The notes under the pieces are model-generated. The model was not told the origin of the DNA, ran no database searches, and saw nothing but the letters and a program-made list of their open reading frames with translations. A stretch of DNA of 64,000 nt. Source: Stenotrophomonas maltophilia (GTDB taxonomy: Bacteria > Pseudomonadota > Gammaproteobacteria > Xanthomonadales > Xanthomonadaceae). Of the stretch, positions 8,928-18,213 are shown piece by piece; position 1 is the stretch's first letter, and each line of letters begins with the position of its first letter. Where the stretch lies: assembly GCF_002799155.1 (NCBI RefSeq), contig NZ_NERD01000002.1:3162001-3226000 (forward strand), written 5' to 3'. The position numbers and the translations under genes were made by a program.

Positions 8928-8971
8928 GGGGCCGGTGAACCTTCGCTTGCGAGGGGGATCCGGCCCCTTTT
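8928..8971 (+). terminator. Rho-independent terminator after the citH operon
   Basis: An 8-bp GC stem (GGGGCCGG at 8928-8935, CCGGCCCC at 8960-8967) is followed by TTTT. It ends the porin-citH-reductase transcript. Confidence 0.7.
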
Positions 8972-9088
8972 AATTTCTGCATTTCTGAGACGCACTTCCC
9001 GATACATCGGCAGAACCGGTGCTATACCTGCCAACGCTCGCTGAGCCCGATGGATGAACGGTCGGAATCGCGGATCAAGGAGGTCGGC

Positions 9089-9706
9089 ATGCGTGCATTG
9101 CTGATTGCGCTTCTCGTGGTCGCTACGCTGCTGGCGACGCCGGCCCGCGCGGAGCCCCCGCCCATGCGGGTGATCACGGGTCTGGGCTGCCCCGACTGGC
9201 TGATCCCAGGCGCGCCCACGCTCGACGCGCAGATCACCGGCCATCCGGAGTGGACCTTCGCCTGGGCTCCCGCGTCCTATACCAATCGCAATCCCATCCG
9301 GATCTACATCCAGTCCTTCGACTGCGATTCCTCCGACATTGCAGGCTATTACTTCCGGATCGCAGCCATTGCCCATGAAGTGGGACACGCACTGTACTTC
9401 GAAGGTATCGCCTTGAGCACCCGAGGCGCGTTCATCCAGCACTTCTGCACCATGGAGGGGAAAGCGGTACTCAACAACCTCACCGCGCGCAGTGAGCTTC
9501 TGGTGACCAGCCTGGGGTACTACGACATCGGCGTAGCTGCATCCAACGGTCCTGGCCTCATCGCACAAGCCGATGCCGGCGGTGAAGACCTGGACCGGCG
9601 GGTAGGTAAGCTGTTCTGCGACAACAACGTAACTTCAACCACCGGCGAGAACTACAACGACTTCTACGGAAGAATCTACGATGAAGCGATCGCCGCCCGT
9701 CCCTGA
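9089..9706 (+). CDS. Exported protein with HExxH motif (putative metallopeptidase)
   Basis: A 205-residue protein I cannot name. A perfect AAGGAGG at 9077-9083 fixes the start. A Sec signal peptide (MRALLIALLVVATLLATPARA) precedes a mature part with four cysteines (34, 79, 120 and one near 183), which suggests disulfides and a periplasmic or secreted site. Residues 96-100 read HEVGH, the HExxH zinc-metallopeptidase signature, preceded by a hydrophobic helix (FRIAAIA). About 23 residues later TMEGKAVLNNL offers Glu123 as a possible third metal ligand, a gluzincin-like spacing. The gene overlaps the next one by 26 bases, so the pair is coupled. Zinc binding and proteolysis are inferences from the motif. 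The pair could be an enzyme with its inhibitor or immunity partner, or two parts of an envelope function. Confidence 0.7.
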   Translation: MRALLIALLVVATLLATPARAEPPPMRVITGLGCPDWLIPGAPTLDAQITGHPEWTFAWAPASYTNRNPIRIYIQSFDCDSSDIAGYYFRIAAIAHEVGHALYFEGIALSTRGAFIQHFCTMEGKAVLNNLTARSELLVTSLGYYDIGVAASNGPGLIAQADAGGEDLDRRVGKLFCDNNVTSTTGENYNDFYGRIYDEAIAARP

Positions 9707-10223
9707 ACTTCTTCTGCTCCTGAGCCTGTTGGTTTCCGGTTCTGCAACTGCAGCCACGTCCGCTGCCACTGCGGAAGAGGCGGACGCAACCTGGCGGCTC
9801 GTGGAGCGCTGGTCCTTGCAACTGGCACGCTCTGACCTTGTCGCACAGCTGTCACCACTGGCTCCGGCCGGCTCGCGTTCGGAAGCAAGAAGGGGCCGGG
9901 GTGACAGCGCCACCATCGACCTGGCGCCATTCGTGGTCGCTGGGAGGATCAAGGGGCCTTCTGGCCAGATCTACACCGATGCGTCGGGGCGAATCATCAA
10001 AGGCATTACGCTGTCGCTGGGCGGCGCCTGCATCTCGCGGAAGCAGATGGGTCGTCGCTACCCCGACTTCAACGTCCTTTCCGTCCCGTCAGGGCATAGC
10101 CTCGACGAGTCCACGGTGTTCGGTACGGTAGTGAACGGCATCCAGATCGGGTTCTCATTCTCCGAACATGACCGTGACTGCATGGACCAGCTCAAATTGA
10201 GCTGGCCAGGGGAGCGCTTCTGA
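9681..10223 (+). CDS. Exported hypothetical protein, partner of the HExxH gene
   Basis: A 180-residue protein of unknown family. Its ATG lies 26 bases inside the end of the upstream HExxH gene, with GGAAGA upstream as a weak ribosome-binding site. The N-terminus is a signal peptide (LLLLLSLLVSG, then SATAA). The mature part has a low-complexity Arg-rich stretch (about 65-75) and then a beta-rich region (VVAGRIKGPSGQIYTDASGR) with two cysteines (GGACIS, DRDCMD) that could pair in the periplasm. Overlap with the putative metallopeptidase suggests co-translation and a functional pair. An inhibitor/immunity role is possible but unsupported by any recognisable domain. Confidence 0.65.
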   Translation: MKRSPPVPELLLLLSLLVSGSATAATSAATAEEADATWRLVERWSLQLARSDLVAQLSPLAPAGSRSEARRGRGDSATIDLAPFVVAGRIKGPSGQIYTDASGRIIKGITLSLGGACISRKQMGRRYPDFNVLSVPSGHSLDESTVFGTVVNGIQIGFSFSEHDRDCMDQLKLSWPGERF

Positions 10224-10368
10224 TTCCCACCGACATACCACCATGACGAACAGGTTGCAGGACGCACACCACTGCCCTGCACCATTCGTTGGTTTTTCGT
10301 AAAGAAGGTTTCATGTTCCGTTCGCATAGTGGCCATGCACCGCGCACGCGTGCCGGTGACCATCCCCC

Positions 10369-12681
10369 ATGCAACGGACCACCATGCAGACCCGACACCT
10401 GACGATCGCCGTGGCGATCGCGATTTCCGCCGCCGCCGCCGCCAGCGCACATGCCGCCACCGCCGCCGATGCCGGCGCCGATGCCGCGCTGAGCGCGCAG
10501 ACGCTGGATACCGTCTCCGTGATCGGCCAAGGCGAAACCCGCCAGGTGCAGCGCATCACGGCAGTGGACAAGCAGGTGCTGCCGCCGGGCACCAGCGGCC
10601 AGAAGATCCTCGACCGCCTGCCGGGCGTGTCGGTGCAGTCCAATGATGCCTTCGGCGCGAACGAAGAATCGCAGACCATCAGCCTGCGCGGCTTCGACAA
10701 GAGCCGCCTCGGCTACACGCTGGACGGCATCCCGCTGGGCGACAACAGCTACGGCAACTACAACGGCCTGAGCATCGCCCGCGCGATCATCGCCGAGAAC
10801 CTGGCCGGTGCCGAGCTGTCGCAGGGCATCGGTTCGCTGGGCGTGGCCTCGACCAGCAACCTGGGCGGCACCATCCAGTACTTCTCGATGGACCCGTCGA
10901 CCGAATTCGGTGGCCGCGCCAGCGTCACCGTTGGCGACGACAACCAGCGCCGCGGCTACCTGCGCGTGGATACCGGCGACATCAACGGCTTCTCGGCCTA
11001 CGTGTCCGGCGTGCACCAGGACCAGGACATGTGGGCCGCGCCGTACCAGAACCAGACCACCCGCCAGTTCAACGCCAAGGCGGTGTGGAATATCGGCGAC
11101 CACCGCTTCGGTGCGTTCGTGGCCACCTCGCGCGCGAGCCAGGCCAACTACGCCTACCTGTCCAAGGACATGCTGGCGCGCGGCCTGGGCTATGACTGGA
11201 ACATCTACGCACCGGACTGGGATCGCGCCGTTGCCGCCGCGTACTGCGCGCCGGGCACCTACAACAAGGCGCGCTGTGCGTTCAGCGGTGGCGTCAACAG
11301 CATCGACGATGCGTACTACCAGAGCCGTGCGCTGCGTGACGACAACCTGTACTCGGTCGATGCCGACCTGCGCCTGGGCGAGCAGGGCCGCCTGAAGCTG
11401 CTGGCCTACCATCACGACAACCGTGGCCAGGGCCATTGGTGGGCACCGGGCCAGCCGTCCTACCCGGGCACCGACAGGATGCTGCCGATCTCGATCCGCA
11501 GCACCAACTACACAATCAACCGCGATGGCCTGACCGCCGCGCTGTCGTGGACAGTGGGCATCCACGAGCTGGAAGCCGGCCTGTGGTATGAACAGAACGA
11601 CCACAACGTTTCGCGCAACTTCTACTACATCAGCGGCCCGTTCCTGGACGACCTGTACCTGAAGAACCCGGACCGCCTGCTGTTCAACCAGGACTTCGAC
11701 ATCCGCACGCGCCAGTTCTACGTACAGGACCGCATGCGCTTCCTGGACCAGCGCCTGACCGTGGACGTCGGCCTCAAGAGCCCCAACACCCGCATGCGCG
11801 CCACCGCCAGGCCGGGCGTGGAAACCAGCATCGCCTCGGGCACGCTGACCGCCAAGGAATCAGTGCTGCCGCAGGTGGGCGTGGGCTTCAAGCTCAACGC
11901 CAACAACGAGCTGTTCGCCTCCTACGCCGAGAACATCGCCGCCTTCGTCGGCGGTGGCAGCGGCGGCCCGCTGCAGGTGTCGCCGGAATCGTTCGCGGCC
12001 AGCGCCGGGCTGGAGCCGGAGAAGTCCAAGAGCCTGGAAGCCGGCTTCCGTACCTTCGGCGAGAAGTACCAGGCGTCGATCGCGGCCTACAGCGTCAAGT
12101 TCGACAACCGCCTGCTGTCGCTGAACCCGTGCTCGAGCATCGAAGTCGGCACGCGCCCGGAGTGCGTGACGCGCTTCATCAACGTCGGTTCGGTGAAGAG
12201 CCACGGCGCGGAGCTGACCTTCATCCTCAAGCCGATCGATGGCCTGCAGTGGTACAACGCGTTGTCCTGGAACAAGACCACCTACGAGGATGACTACACC
12301 TCGGGTGGTGCGATCGTTCCGGTGGCCGGCAAGATCACGGTGGATACGCCGCAGCGCATGGCCTCCAGCGAGATCAGCTGGAACCGCGACGGCTTCTTCG
12401 CCAGCCTGCGCGCCAAGTACACCGGCAAGCGCTACTACACCTACACCAACGATCAGTCGGTGCCGGGCGTGACCACCTTCGATGCCGGTGCGGGCTACGA
12501 TTTCGGCCCGGGCCTGGGCCTGCGCAACGTACGGGTATCGTTGAACGCGACCAACCTGACCAACAAGCGCTACGCCGGCCAGCTGAGCTCGTTCGCGCCG
12601 ACTGATCCGAAGGGGACGCGTTATGCGATCCATGCGAGTGCACCGCGGCAGTTGTTCATGACGGTGGCGGCGGAGTTCTAA
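10369..12681 (+). CDS. TonB-dependent outer-membrane receptor
   Basis: A 770-residue receptor. The signal peptide runs to about SAHAA, followed by a TonB-box-like start (LDTVSVIGQG). The plug domain follows (LPPGTSGQKILDRLPGVSVQ, then QTISLRGFDKSRLGYTLDGI, then SQGIGSLGVASTSNLGGTIQ), and then a long beta-barrel ending in an aromatic residue (VAAEF). It lacks the segments typical of hydroxamate/catecholate siderophore receptors, so the ligand is open. No transporter genes adjoin it. There is no clear ribosome-binding site; an ATG at 10384 is an equally good start and still gives a signal peptide. A very strong terminator hairpin follows. Confidence 0.87.
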   Translation: MQRTTMQTRHLTIAVAIAISAAAAASAHAATAADAGADAALSAQTLDTVSVIGQGETRQVQRITAVDKQVLPPGTSGQKILDRLPGVSVQSNDAFGANEESQTISLRGFDKSRLGYTLDGIPLGDNSYGNYNGLSIARAIIAENLAGAELSQGIGSLGVASTSNLGGTIQYFSMDPSTEFGGRASVTVGDDNQRRGYLRVDTGDINGFSAYVSGVHQDQDMWAAPYQNQTTRQFNAKAVWNIGDHRFGAFVATSRASQANYAYLSKDMLARGLGYDWNIYAPDWDRAVAAAYCAPGTYNKARCAFSGGVNSIDDAYYQSRALRDDNLYSVDADLRLGEQGRLKLLAYHHDNRGQGHWWAPGQPSYPGTDRMLPISIRSTNYTINRDGLTAALSWTVGIHELEAGLWYEQNDHNVSRNFYYISGPFLDDLYLKNPDRLLFNQDFDIRTRQFYVQDRMRFLDQRLTVDVGLKSPNTRMRATARPGVETSIASGTLTAKESVLPQVGVGFKLNANNELFASYAENIAAFVGGGSGGPLQVSPESFAASAGLEPEKSKSLEAGFRTFGEKYQASIAAYSVKFDNRLLSLNPCSSIEVGTRPECVTRFINVGSVKSHGAELTFILKPIDGLQWYNALSWNKTTYEDDYTSGGAIVPVAGKITVDTPQRMASSEISWNRDGFFASLRAKYTGKRYYTYTNDQSVPGVTTFDAGAGYDFGPGLGLRNVRVSLNATNLTNKRYAGQLSSFAPTDPKGTRYAIHASAPRQLFMTVAAEF

Positions 12682-12748
12682 GTCAGAAGCAGGCGCTGCG
12701 GCGCATTGAGTGTTCCTGCATGGCGCGGAGGCAATGAAAAGCAAGAGC

Positions 12749-12787
12749 AAAAGCAAAGAGCCGGGCGTTGCCCGGCTCTTTGCTTTT
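12749..12787 (+). terminator. Strong hairpin terminator after the TonB receptor
   Basis: A perfect 18-bp stem (12749-12766 and 12770-12787) with a GTT loop. The arms begin AAAAGC and end GCTTTT, so the hairpin can act in both directions. It is the clearest terminator in the window. Confidence 0.85.
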
Positions 12788-12838
12788 CAAGCGCAATCCC
12801 TCTGGTGGGCCTGCTACCGCGCCCGCAGAAAACTGTCT

Positions 12839-12944
12839 GGAGGAGGCGGGGCACCCTGGCCAGGACCGTTGGCGCCATGGATGGCGCCATCGAGCACCAT
12901 GGATGGGCTTTTGCGTGTCCTGGCCAGGGTGCCCCGCCTCCTCC
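12839..12944. repeat. 28-bp perfect inverted repeat with central palindrome
   Basis: The arms at 12839-12866 and 12917-12944 are perfect reverse complements. The 50 bases between them contain a second palindrome (GGCGCC-ATGGAT-GGCGCC). Further imperfect pairing (GCCTGCTA outside the left arm, TAGCAGGC outside the right) extends the structure. It fills most of the 305-base gap between the TonB receptor and the convergent QEGLA gene; no gene is visible there. Confidence 0.8.
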
Positions 12945-12986
12945 CCACCGATAGCAGGCAGGCGCTGGAGGGGCCGCCAACGCATT

Positions 12987-14240
12987 TCATTCCGGCGCCA
13001 GCTGGTCCATCCGTATCCGGTTGGCGAACAGCGAAAACGCCAGCATGCCCGCCAGGCCGTTCGCCCGGCTCACCCAGTGCGGCAGCCAACGCGGCGGCTT
13101 CAATATCCCCGCTTCGAACAGCGGCGCGAACGTGATCGCATCGGTCAGGCTCATCTTGCCCGCGAACAACCAGCGGCAGACCTGCAGGCGGTCCTCGGCC
13201 AGCATGTGGCGGAAGAAGGTGTGCACCGACACCAGGCCGCGCAGGTACACCGTGTCCTTGGTGAACGCCAGTCCACCACTCGGCGGCACGCCGCGGAACA
13301 CGCGCTGCGCCGAGGCGAAACTCTCTTCCGTGTTCTGCCCGGCATCGCAGAAGTAGCGGAAGACCTCGATGAAGTCGGCGCCTTCGCGTGCCATGGCAAT
13401 CGCTTCGGTGCGCAGGCTGATGCGCTTCAGCCGTTCGATGTCGATGCTGCCGGTGATCTGCTCGGCGAAGGTCGCCAGCCCTTCCTGGGTCGCGGTCACC
13501 CGCGGCGAGGACAATGCCAGGCTCGGCAGCACCGGCTGCTCGCGGCCGTTCAACGCGGTCAGCGAATGCACCAGCGCTTCATGGTGGAACAGCTGCGCGC
13601 GGTCGTAGGCACTGAAGCGCGCGCTGGTGCGCAAGCGGATGCGGGTCGGGCCGGCGGCGGCCTTGGACACCAGTTCCGGATCGAGCTGCACCTGGATGAT
13701 GCGTGATTCGAAGAAGGCGTCCAGATCGTTCTGCAGCTGCAGCTGCAACGCGATGGCCGAGACCGGCACCTGTTCTTCCGGCGCCAGCAGTTCGTGGTCC
13801 AGTTCGGCCGCGATCTGGATGAAGTGGCGCGCCGCTTCGCGCGTGCTCGGGCCATTGCCCGGCAGCGGCTGCTCGGGGGCACCGAACAGCTGCACCGAGC
13901 AGGTATCGACGGCGGCGGTGCCCAGCCCTTCCAGCAGCTGCGCTGCCAGGTCCCAACTCTGCGCGGACTGCTGCACGTAATGGCCCAGCGGGTGGCTGTC
14001 ATCGCAGTCGGCAGCGATCGCGGCCAGCGCGCGGCGCTCTTCGCTGAAGTCGAGCCGGGGGTAATCCACCTTTGGCAGCACTGGCTGGCTGCGCGCCATG
14101 CTGTCCAGGAACGGTGCCTGCACTGTTGCCGGCCAGCTGGTCAGGCCCAGCAGGCGGATGCCTCCCACGGCCTCGACCAGGCGCGCATCGAGCGCTGCAT
14201 GGTGGGCCACTTCACGGTCCAGCGTCGCGGTCGGTTCCAT
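12987..14240 (-). CDS. QEGLA-motif protein (DUF1704 family, putative metallopeptidase)
   Basis: A 417-residue cytosolic protein recognised by the TQEGLATFAE segment (residues 251-260) that names the 'flavohemoglobin expression-modulating QEGLA motif' family. It also carries an HExxxH-type zinc motif, H220-E221 to H225 in FHHEALVHSL, as in DUF1704/MATCAP-like peptidases. The ATG at 14238-14240 is the only sensible start. A downstream region rich in basic and aromatic residues (RGLVSVHTFFRHMLAEDRLQ) completes the fold. No flavohaemoglobin gene lies nearby, so the naming link is not supported here. Peptidase activity is inferred from the motif and family. Confidence 0.85.
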   Translation of the reverse strand: MEPTATLDREVAHHAALDARLVEAVGGIRLLGLTSWPATVQAPFLDSMARSQPVLPKVDYPRLDFSEERRALAAIAADCDDSHPLGHYVQQSAQSWDLAAQLLEGLGTAAVDTCSVQLFGAPEQPLPGNGPSTREAARHFIQIAAELDHELLAPEEQVPVSAIALQLQLQNDLDAFFESRIIQVQLDPELVSKAAAGPTRIRLRTSARFSAYDRAQLFHHEALVHSLTALNGREQPVLPSLALSSPRVTATQEGLATFAEQITGSIDIERLKRISLRTEAIAMAREGADFIEVFRYFCDAGQNTEESFASAQRVFRGVPPSGGLAFTKDTVYLRGLVSVHTFFRHMLAEDRLQVCRWLFAGKMSLTDAITFAPLFEAGILKPPRWLPHWVSRANGLAGMLAFSLFANRIRMDQLAPE

Positions 14241-14270
14241 GCGCGGACTATAGCGCCCTGCCCGCGCGTT

Positions 14271-14300
14271 GGTAGGTGCCAACCAAGGTTGGCACCTACC
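14271..14300. repeat. Perfect 14-bp palindrome (REP-like)
   Basis: Arms of 14 bp (GGTAGGTGCCAACC and its complement) face each other across an AA loop, just upstream of the QEGLA gene and downstream of rsgA. It is probably one of the genome's dispersed short palindromes, and it could end the rsgA transcript. Confidence 0.7.
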
Positions 14301-14326
14301 AGGAACAGGTTTCCGGCACCGCGGGG

Positions 14327-15427
<1,101 letters not shown>

Positions 15428-15549
15428 CGCCGCCATTCTACCTGTGCCGGCGCCCTGCCAGCCCAGCAATGACGGGCCCGGAGCCCTTGCCATGCATTGC
15501 AGCAATTCCGGTAGGATGGAAGCCCCATGCCTTTTGACGGCCCGCTCCC

Positions 15550-16824
15550 ATGTCCACCAACTCGCCCAAGCCCCTGGCCATCCGCGAGCGCCTTTCCGAA
15601 GTGCGCTACGAAATCCGCGGAGAACTGGCGCGGCGAGCCCGGGAGCTGGAGGCGCAGGGTCGCAAGCTGATCAAGCTCAACATCGGCAACCCCGGCGCTT
15701 TCGGCTTCCGTGCACCGGAGCACCTGCAGCGTGCGATCGCCGACGACATGGGTCGCACCGACCCGTACACCCACCAGCAGGGCCTGCCGGTGGCACGTGA
15801 AGCCATCGCGGCGTACTACGCGCGCCGTGGCGCGCCCGATGCCCATCCGGACCGTGTCTTCCTCGGCAATGGCGTCAGCGAACTGATCGACCTGTCGCTG
15901 CGTGCGCTGCTCAATCCCGGCGACGAAGTGCTGGTGCCTTCGCCCGACTACCCGCTGTGGTCGGCCTCGACCATCCTCAACGATGGCCGCCCGGTGTACT
16001 ACCGTTGCGCGCCGGAGAACGGCTTCCAGCCGGACCCGAGCGAGATCGAGACGCTGGTGTCGTCACGCACCCGCGCCATCGTGCTGATCAACCCGAACAA
16101 CCCCAGCGGCGCCAGCTACCCGCGCGAACTGCTCGAGCGCGTGGTCGAGATCGCACGCCGCCACAACCTGCTGCTGCTGGTCGATGAGATCTACGACCAG
16201 ATCCTCTACGACGATGCGGTGTTCCAGCCGGTCGCGCCGCTGGCCGGCGACCACCCGTGCCTGACCTTCAGTGGCCTGAGCAAGGTGCACCGCGCCTGCG
16301 GCTGGCGCGTGGGCTGGGCCCACCTCAGCGGAGACGATGCCCGACTGGGCGACTTCCGCGCCGCGCTGGACCTGTTGGGCGCGCTGCGCCTGTGCGCCAA
16401 CGTGCCGGGCCAGTACGCCATCGAGGCCGCGGTGAACGGCCCGGACACCATTTCCGAGCTGTGCACGCCGGGTGGCCGCCTGTATGAGACCCGCCGTGCT
16501 GTGATCGAGGCCTGCGAAGCGAGCGAGAATCTGTCGCTGGTCGCACCGGCCGGTGCGCTGTACGCGTTCCCGGCCGTGATCGGCGCCGCTGCGAAGGGCT
16601 TCGACGACCACAACTTCGCGCTGGACCTGATGAACAACGAAGGCGTGCTGGTGGTACCGGGTTCCAGCTTCAACGTGCCCTACCGCCACCATTTCCGCGT
16701 GACCCTGATGCCGGAAGCTTCGGTGATGCGCGATGTGTTCGCGCGCATCGACCGCGTGCTGGCGCGGCGTGCCGAGGACGCCACCAAGGTCGTGCCGTTG
16801 AAGCCACGCCGTTCGGTGGCCTGA
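15550..16824 (+). CDS. Pyridoxal-phosphate aminotransferase, AlaA-like
   Basis: A 424-residue fold-type I aminotransferase. Substrate/cofactor landmarks are NIGNPGAFGF (45-54), FLGNGVSELI (104-113), NPNNPSGASYP (181-191), VDEIYDQILY (211-220), and the Schiff-base Lys245 in SGLSKVHRACGWRVGW. It most resembles the alanine aminotransferase AlaA of gamma-proteobacteria (pyruvate + glutamate to alanine + 2-oxoglutarate), slightly longer than the usual ~405. It is followed three bases later by the GDSL hydrolase gene and probably co-transcribed with it. Substrate specificity is inferred. Confidence 0.88.
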   Translation: MSTNSPKPLAIRERLSEVRYEIRGELARRARELEAQGRKLIKLNIGNPGAFGFRAPEHLQRAIADDMGRTDPYTHQQGLPVAREAIAAYYARRGAPDAHPDRVFLGNGVSELIDLSLRALLNPGDEVLVPSPDYPLWSASTILNDGRPVYYRCAPENGFQPDPSEIETLVSSRTRAIVLINPNNPSGASYPRELLERVVEIARRHNLLLLVDEIYDQILYDDAVFQPVAPLAGDHPCLTFSGLSKVHRACGWRVGWAHLSGDDARLGDFRAALDLLGALRLCANVPGQYAIEAAVNGPDTISELCTPGGRLYETRRAVIEACEASENLSLVAPAGALYAFPAVIGAAAKGFDDHNFALDLMNNEGVLVVPGSSFNVPYRHHFRVTLMPEASVMRDVFARIDRVLARRAEDATKVVPLKPRRSVA

Positions 16825-16827
16825 CCT

Positions 16828-17445
16828 GTGACCCTGTCCTACCTGGCGCTGGGCGATTCGTACACCATCGGTGAAGCGGTTGCAGTCGAAGGCCGCTGGC
16901 CGCACCAGCTGGCCGCGGCGCTGCGTGCGCAGGGCATCGACCTGTCCGATCCGCAGACCATCGCCACCACCGGCTGGACCACCGACGAACTCGACGCTGG
17001 CATCGATGCGGGTGCACCGCAGGGACCGTTCGATTTCGTCAGCCTGCTGATCGGCGTCAACAACCAGTACCGCGGACGTCCGCTGGACGAATACCGCAGC
17101 CAGTTCCAGGCGCTGCTGCAGCGGGCGATCGGCTTCGCGGGCGGTGATGCCGGCCGCGTGCTGGTGCTGTCCTTCCCCGATTGGGGTGCGACCCCGTTCG
17201 GTGCCGGCAGTGGCCGCGACCTGGCCACCATCGAGATCGAAACCGACGAGTACAACGCGGCCGCCGAGGTGATCAGCACCCAGCAGGGCGTGGCCTTCGT
17301 CGACATCACCGACATCAGCCGTGCCCACGGGGACAACCCGGCGATGATCGCCGACGACGGCCTGCACCCGTCAGCGCGGATGTACGCACTGTGGAGCGCA
17401 CGCGCGCTGCCGGTCGCCGCGCACCTGCTTGGCGGAACGGACTGA
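16828..17445 (+). CDS. SGNH/GDSL hydrolase
   Basis: A 205-residue esterase-like protein. Block I is LALGDSYTIG with nucleophile Ser11. Block III is represented by GVNNQYRG, and block V by DDGLHPS near residue 177, giving the Asp/His of the triad. No signal peptide, so cytosolic. The start is GTG at 16828, three bases after the aminotransferase stop; the GDSY block fixes the N-terminus closely. The natural substrate is unknown. It belongs to a tight run with the aminotransferase and methyltransferase genes. Confidence 0.85.
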   Translation: MTLSYLALGDSYTIGEAVAVEGRWPHQLAAALRAQGIDLSDPQTIATTGWTTDELDAGIDAGAPQGPFDFVSLLIGVNNQYRGRPLDEYRSQFQALLQRAIGFAGGDAGRVLVLSFPDWGATPFGAGSGRDLATIEIETDEYNAAAEVISTQQGVAFVDITDISRAHGDNPAMIADDGLHPSARMYALWSARALPVAAHLLGGTD

Positions 17446-17449
17446 CGCG

Positions 17450-18169
17450 ATGGATGGCACGCCACGGAACGGCCTCCCCCTGCCCTGCACACCCCTGAGC
17501 GCCGCGCAGGCCCGCACGATCGCCGAGGCGTTCCGCCCGGCACGGGCCTGGGGCAGCCGTCGCGACTACTACTACACCCGCGGCAAGCTCGGCAGCGACC
17601 CGCTGTACGACGGCGTGCTGCAGCATCTCCCTGACGACGGGCAACCGCTGCTGGACCTGGGCTGCGGGCTCGGCCTGTTCGCCCATGTGCTGCGCCAGCG
17701 CGGCGGCAGCCAACCCTACCTGGGCGTGGACGTGGATGCCGGCAAGATCGCGCGCGCCCGGCGTGCCGCGACCGGCCTGCACGATGTGCGCTTCGACTGC
17801 CTGGACGTGCAGGCACCGCTGCCAGCGCAGGCCGGGCATGTCCTGCTACTGGATGTACTGCAGTACCTGGATGCGGGCCCACAGCAGGCACTGCTGCGCG
17901 CGGCCAGTGCACGGGTCGCTCCCGGCGGCCGCCTGCTGCTGCGCACGCCGCTTGCCACCGGCGATGGCCGCGACCGCACCACGCGCGTGGCCGATCGGCT
18001 GGCATGGATGGTCGGCTGGATGGGTACGCGGCCGCGCCACTACCCCGACCTGCAGGTGCTGCAGGCGACACTGGCCGAAGCGGAATTGCAGGTGACATCG
18101 CCACGCCCCCTGCATGGGCGCACCCCGTTCAACAGCTGGCTGCTGGTGGCCCAACGCCCTGCGCTGTAG
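17450..18169 (+). CDS. Class I SAM-dependent methyltransferase
   Basis: A 239-residue protein with the Rossmann-type methyltransferase signature LLDLGCGLGLFAHVL (motif I), LGVDVDAGKIARAR (motif II region) and HVLLLDVLQYLDAG (motif IV). Acceptor substrate unknown. ATG at 17450 is four bases after the preceding stop; a TTG at 17429 would overlap that gene. The TAG stop is formed by the GTAG head of a short palindrome. Confidence 0.82.
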   Translation: MDGTPRNGLPLPCTPLSAAQARTIAEAFRPARAWGSRRDYYYTRGKLGSDPLYDGVLQHLPDDGQPLLDLGCGLGLFAHVLRQRGGSQPYLGVDVDAGKIARARRAATGLHDVRFDCLDVQAPLPAQAGHVLLLDVLQYLDAGPQQALLRAASARVAPGGRLLLRTPLATGDGRDRTTRVADRLAWMVGWMGTRPRHYPDLQVLQATLAEAELQVTSPRPLHGRTPFNSWLLVAQRPAL

Positions 18170-18193
18170 AGCGGAGCCCAGGCTCGGCTGCTC
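18166..18193. repeat. GTAG-type short palindrome (SMAG-like)
   Basis: GTAG followed by imperfect arms (GAGCGGAGCC / GGCTCGGCTGCTC). It starts within the methyltransferase stop codon and lies between two convergent genes, so it may act as their shared terminator. Confidence 0.6.
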
Positions 18194-18213
18194 GATACGG
18201 CCACGGCCCGAAG

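Noticed and set aside
5360..9568. A 1402-codon open frame on the minus strand
   Set aside because: It is exactly antisense to the porin, citH and reductase genes, is rich in His/Gln/Arg as such shadow frames are, and has no domain. Long antisense frames are common at this GC content.
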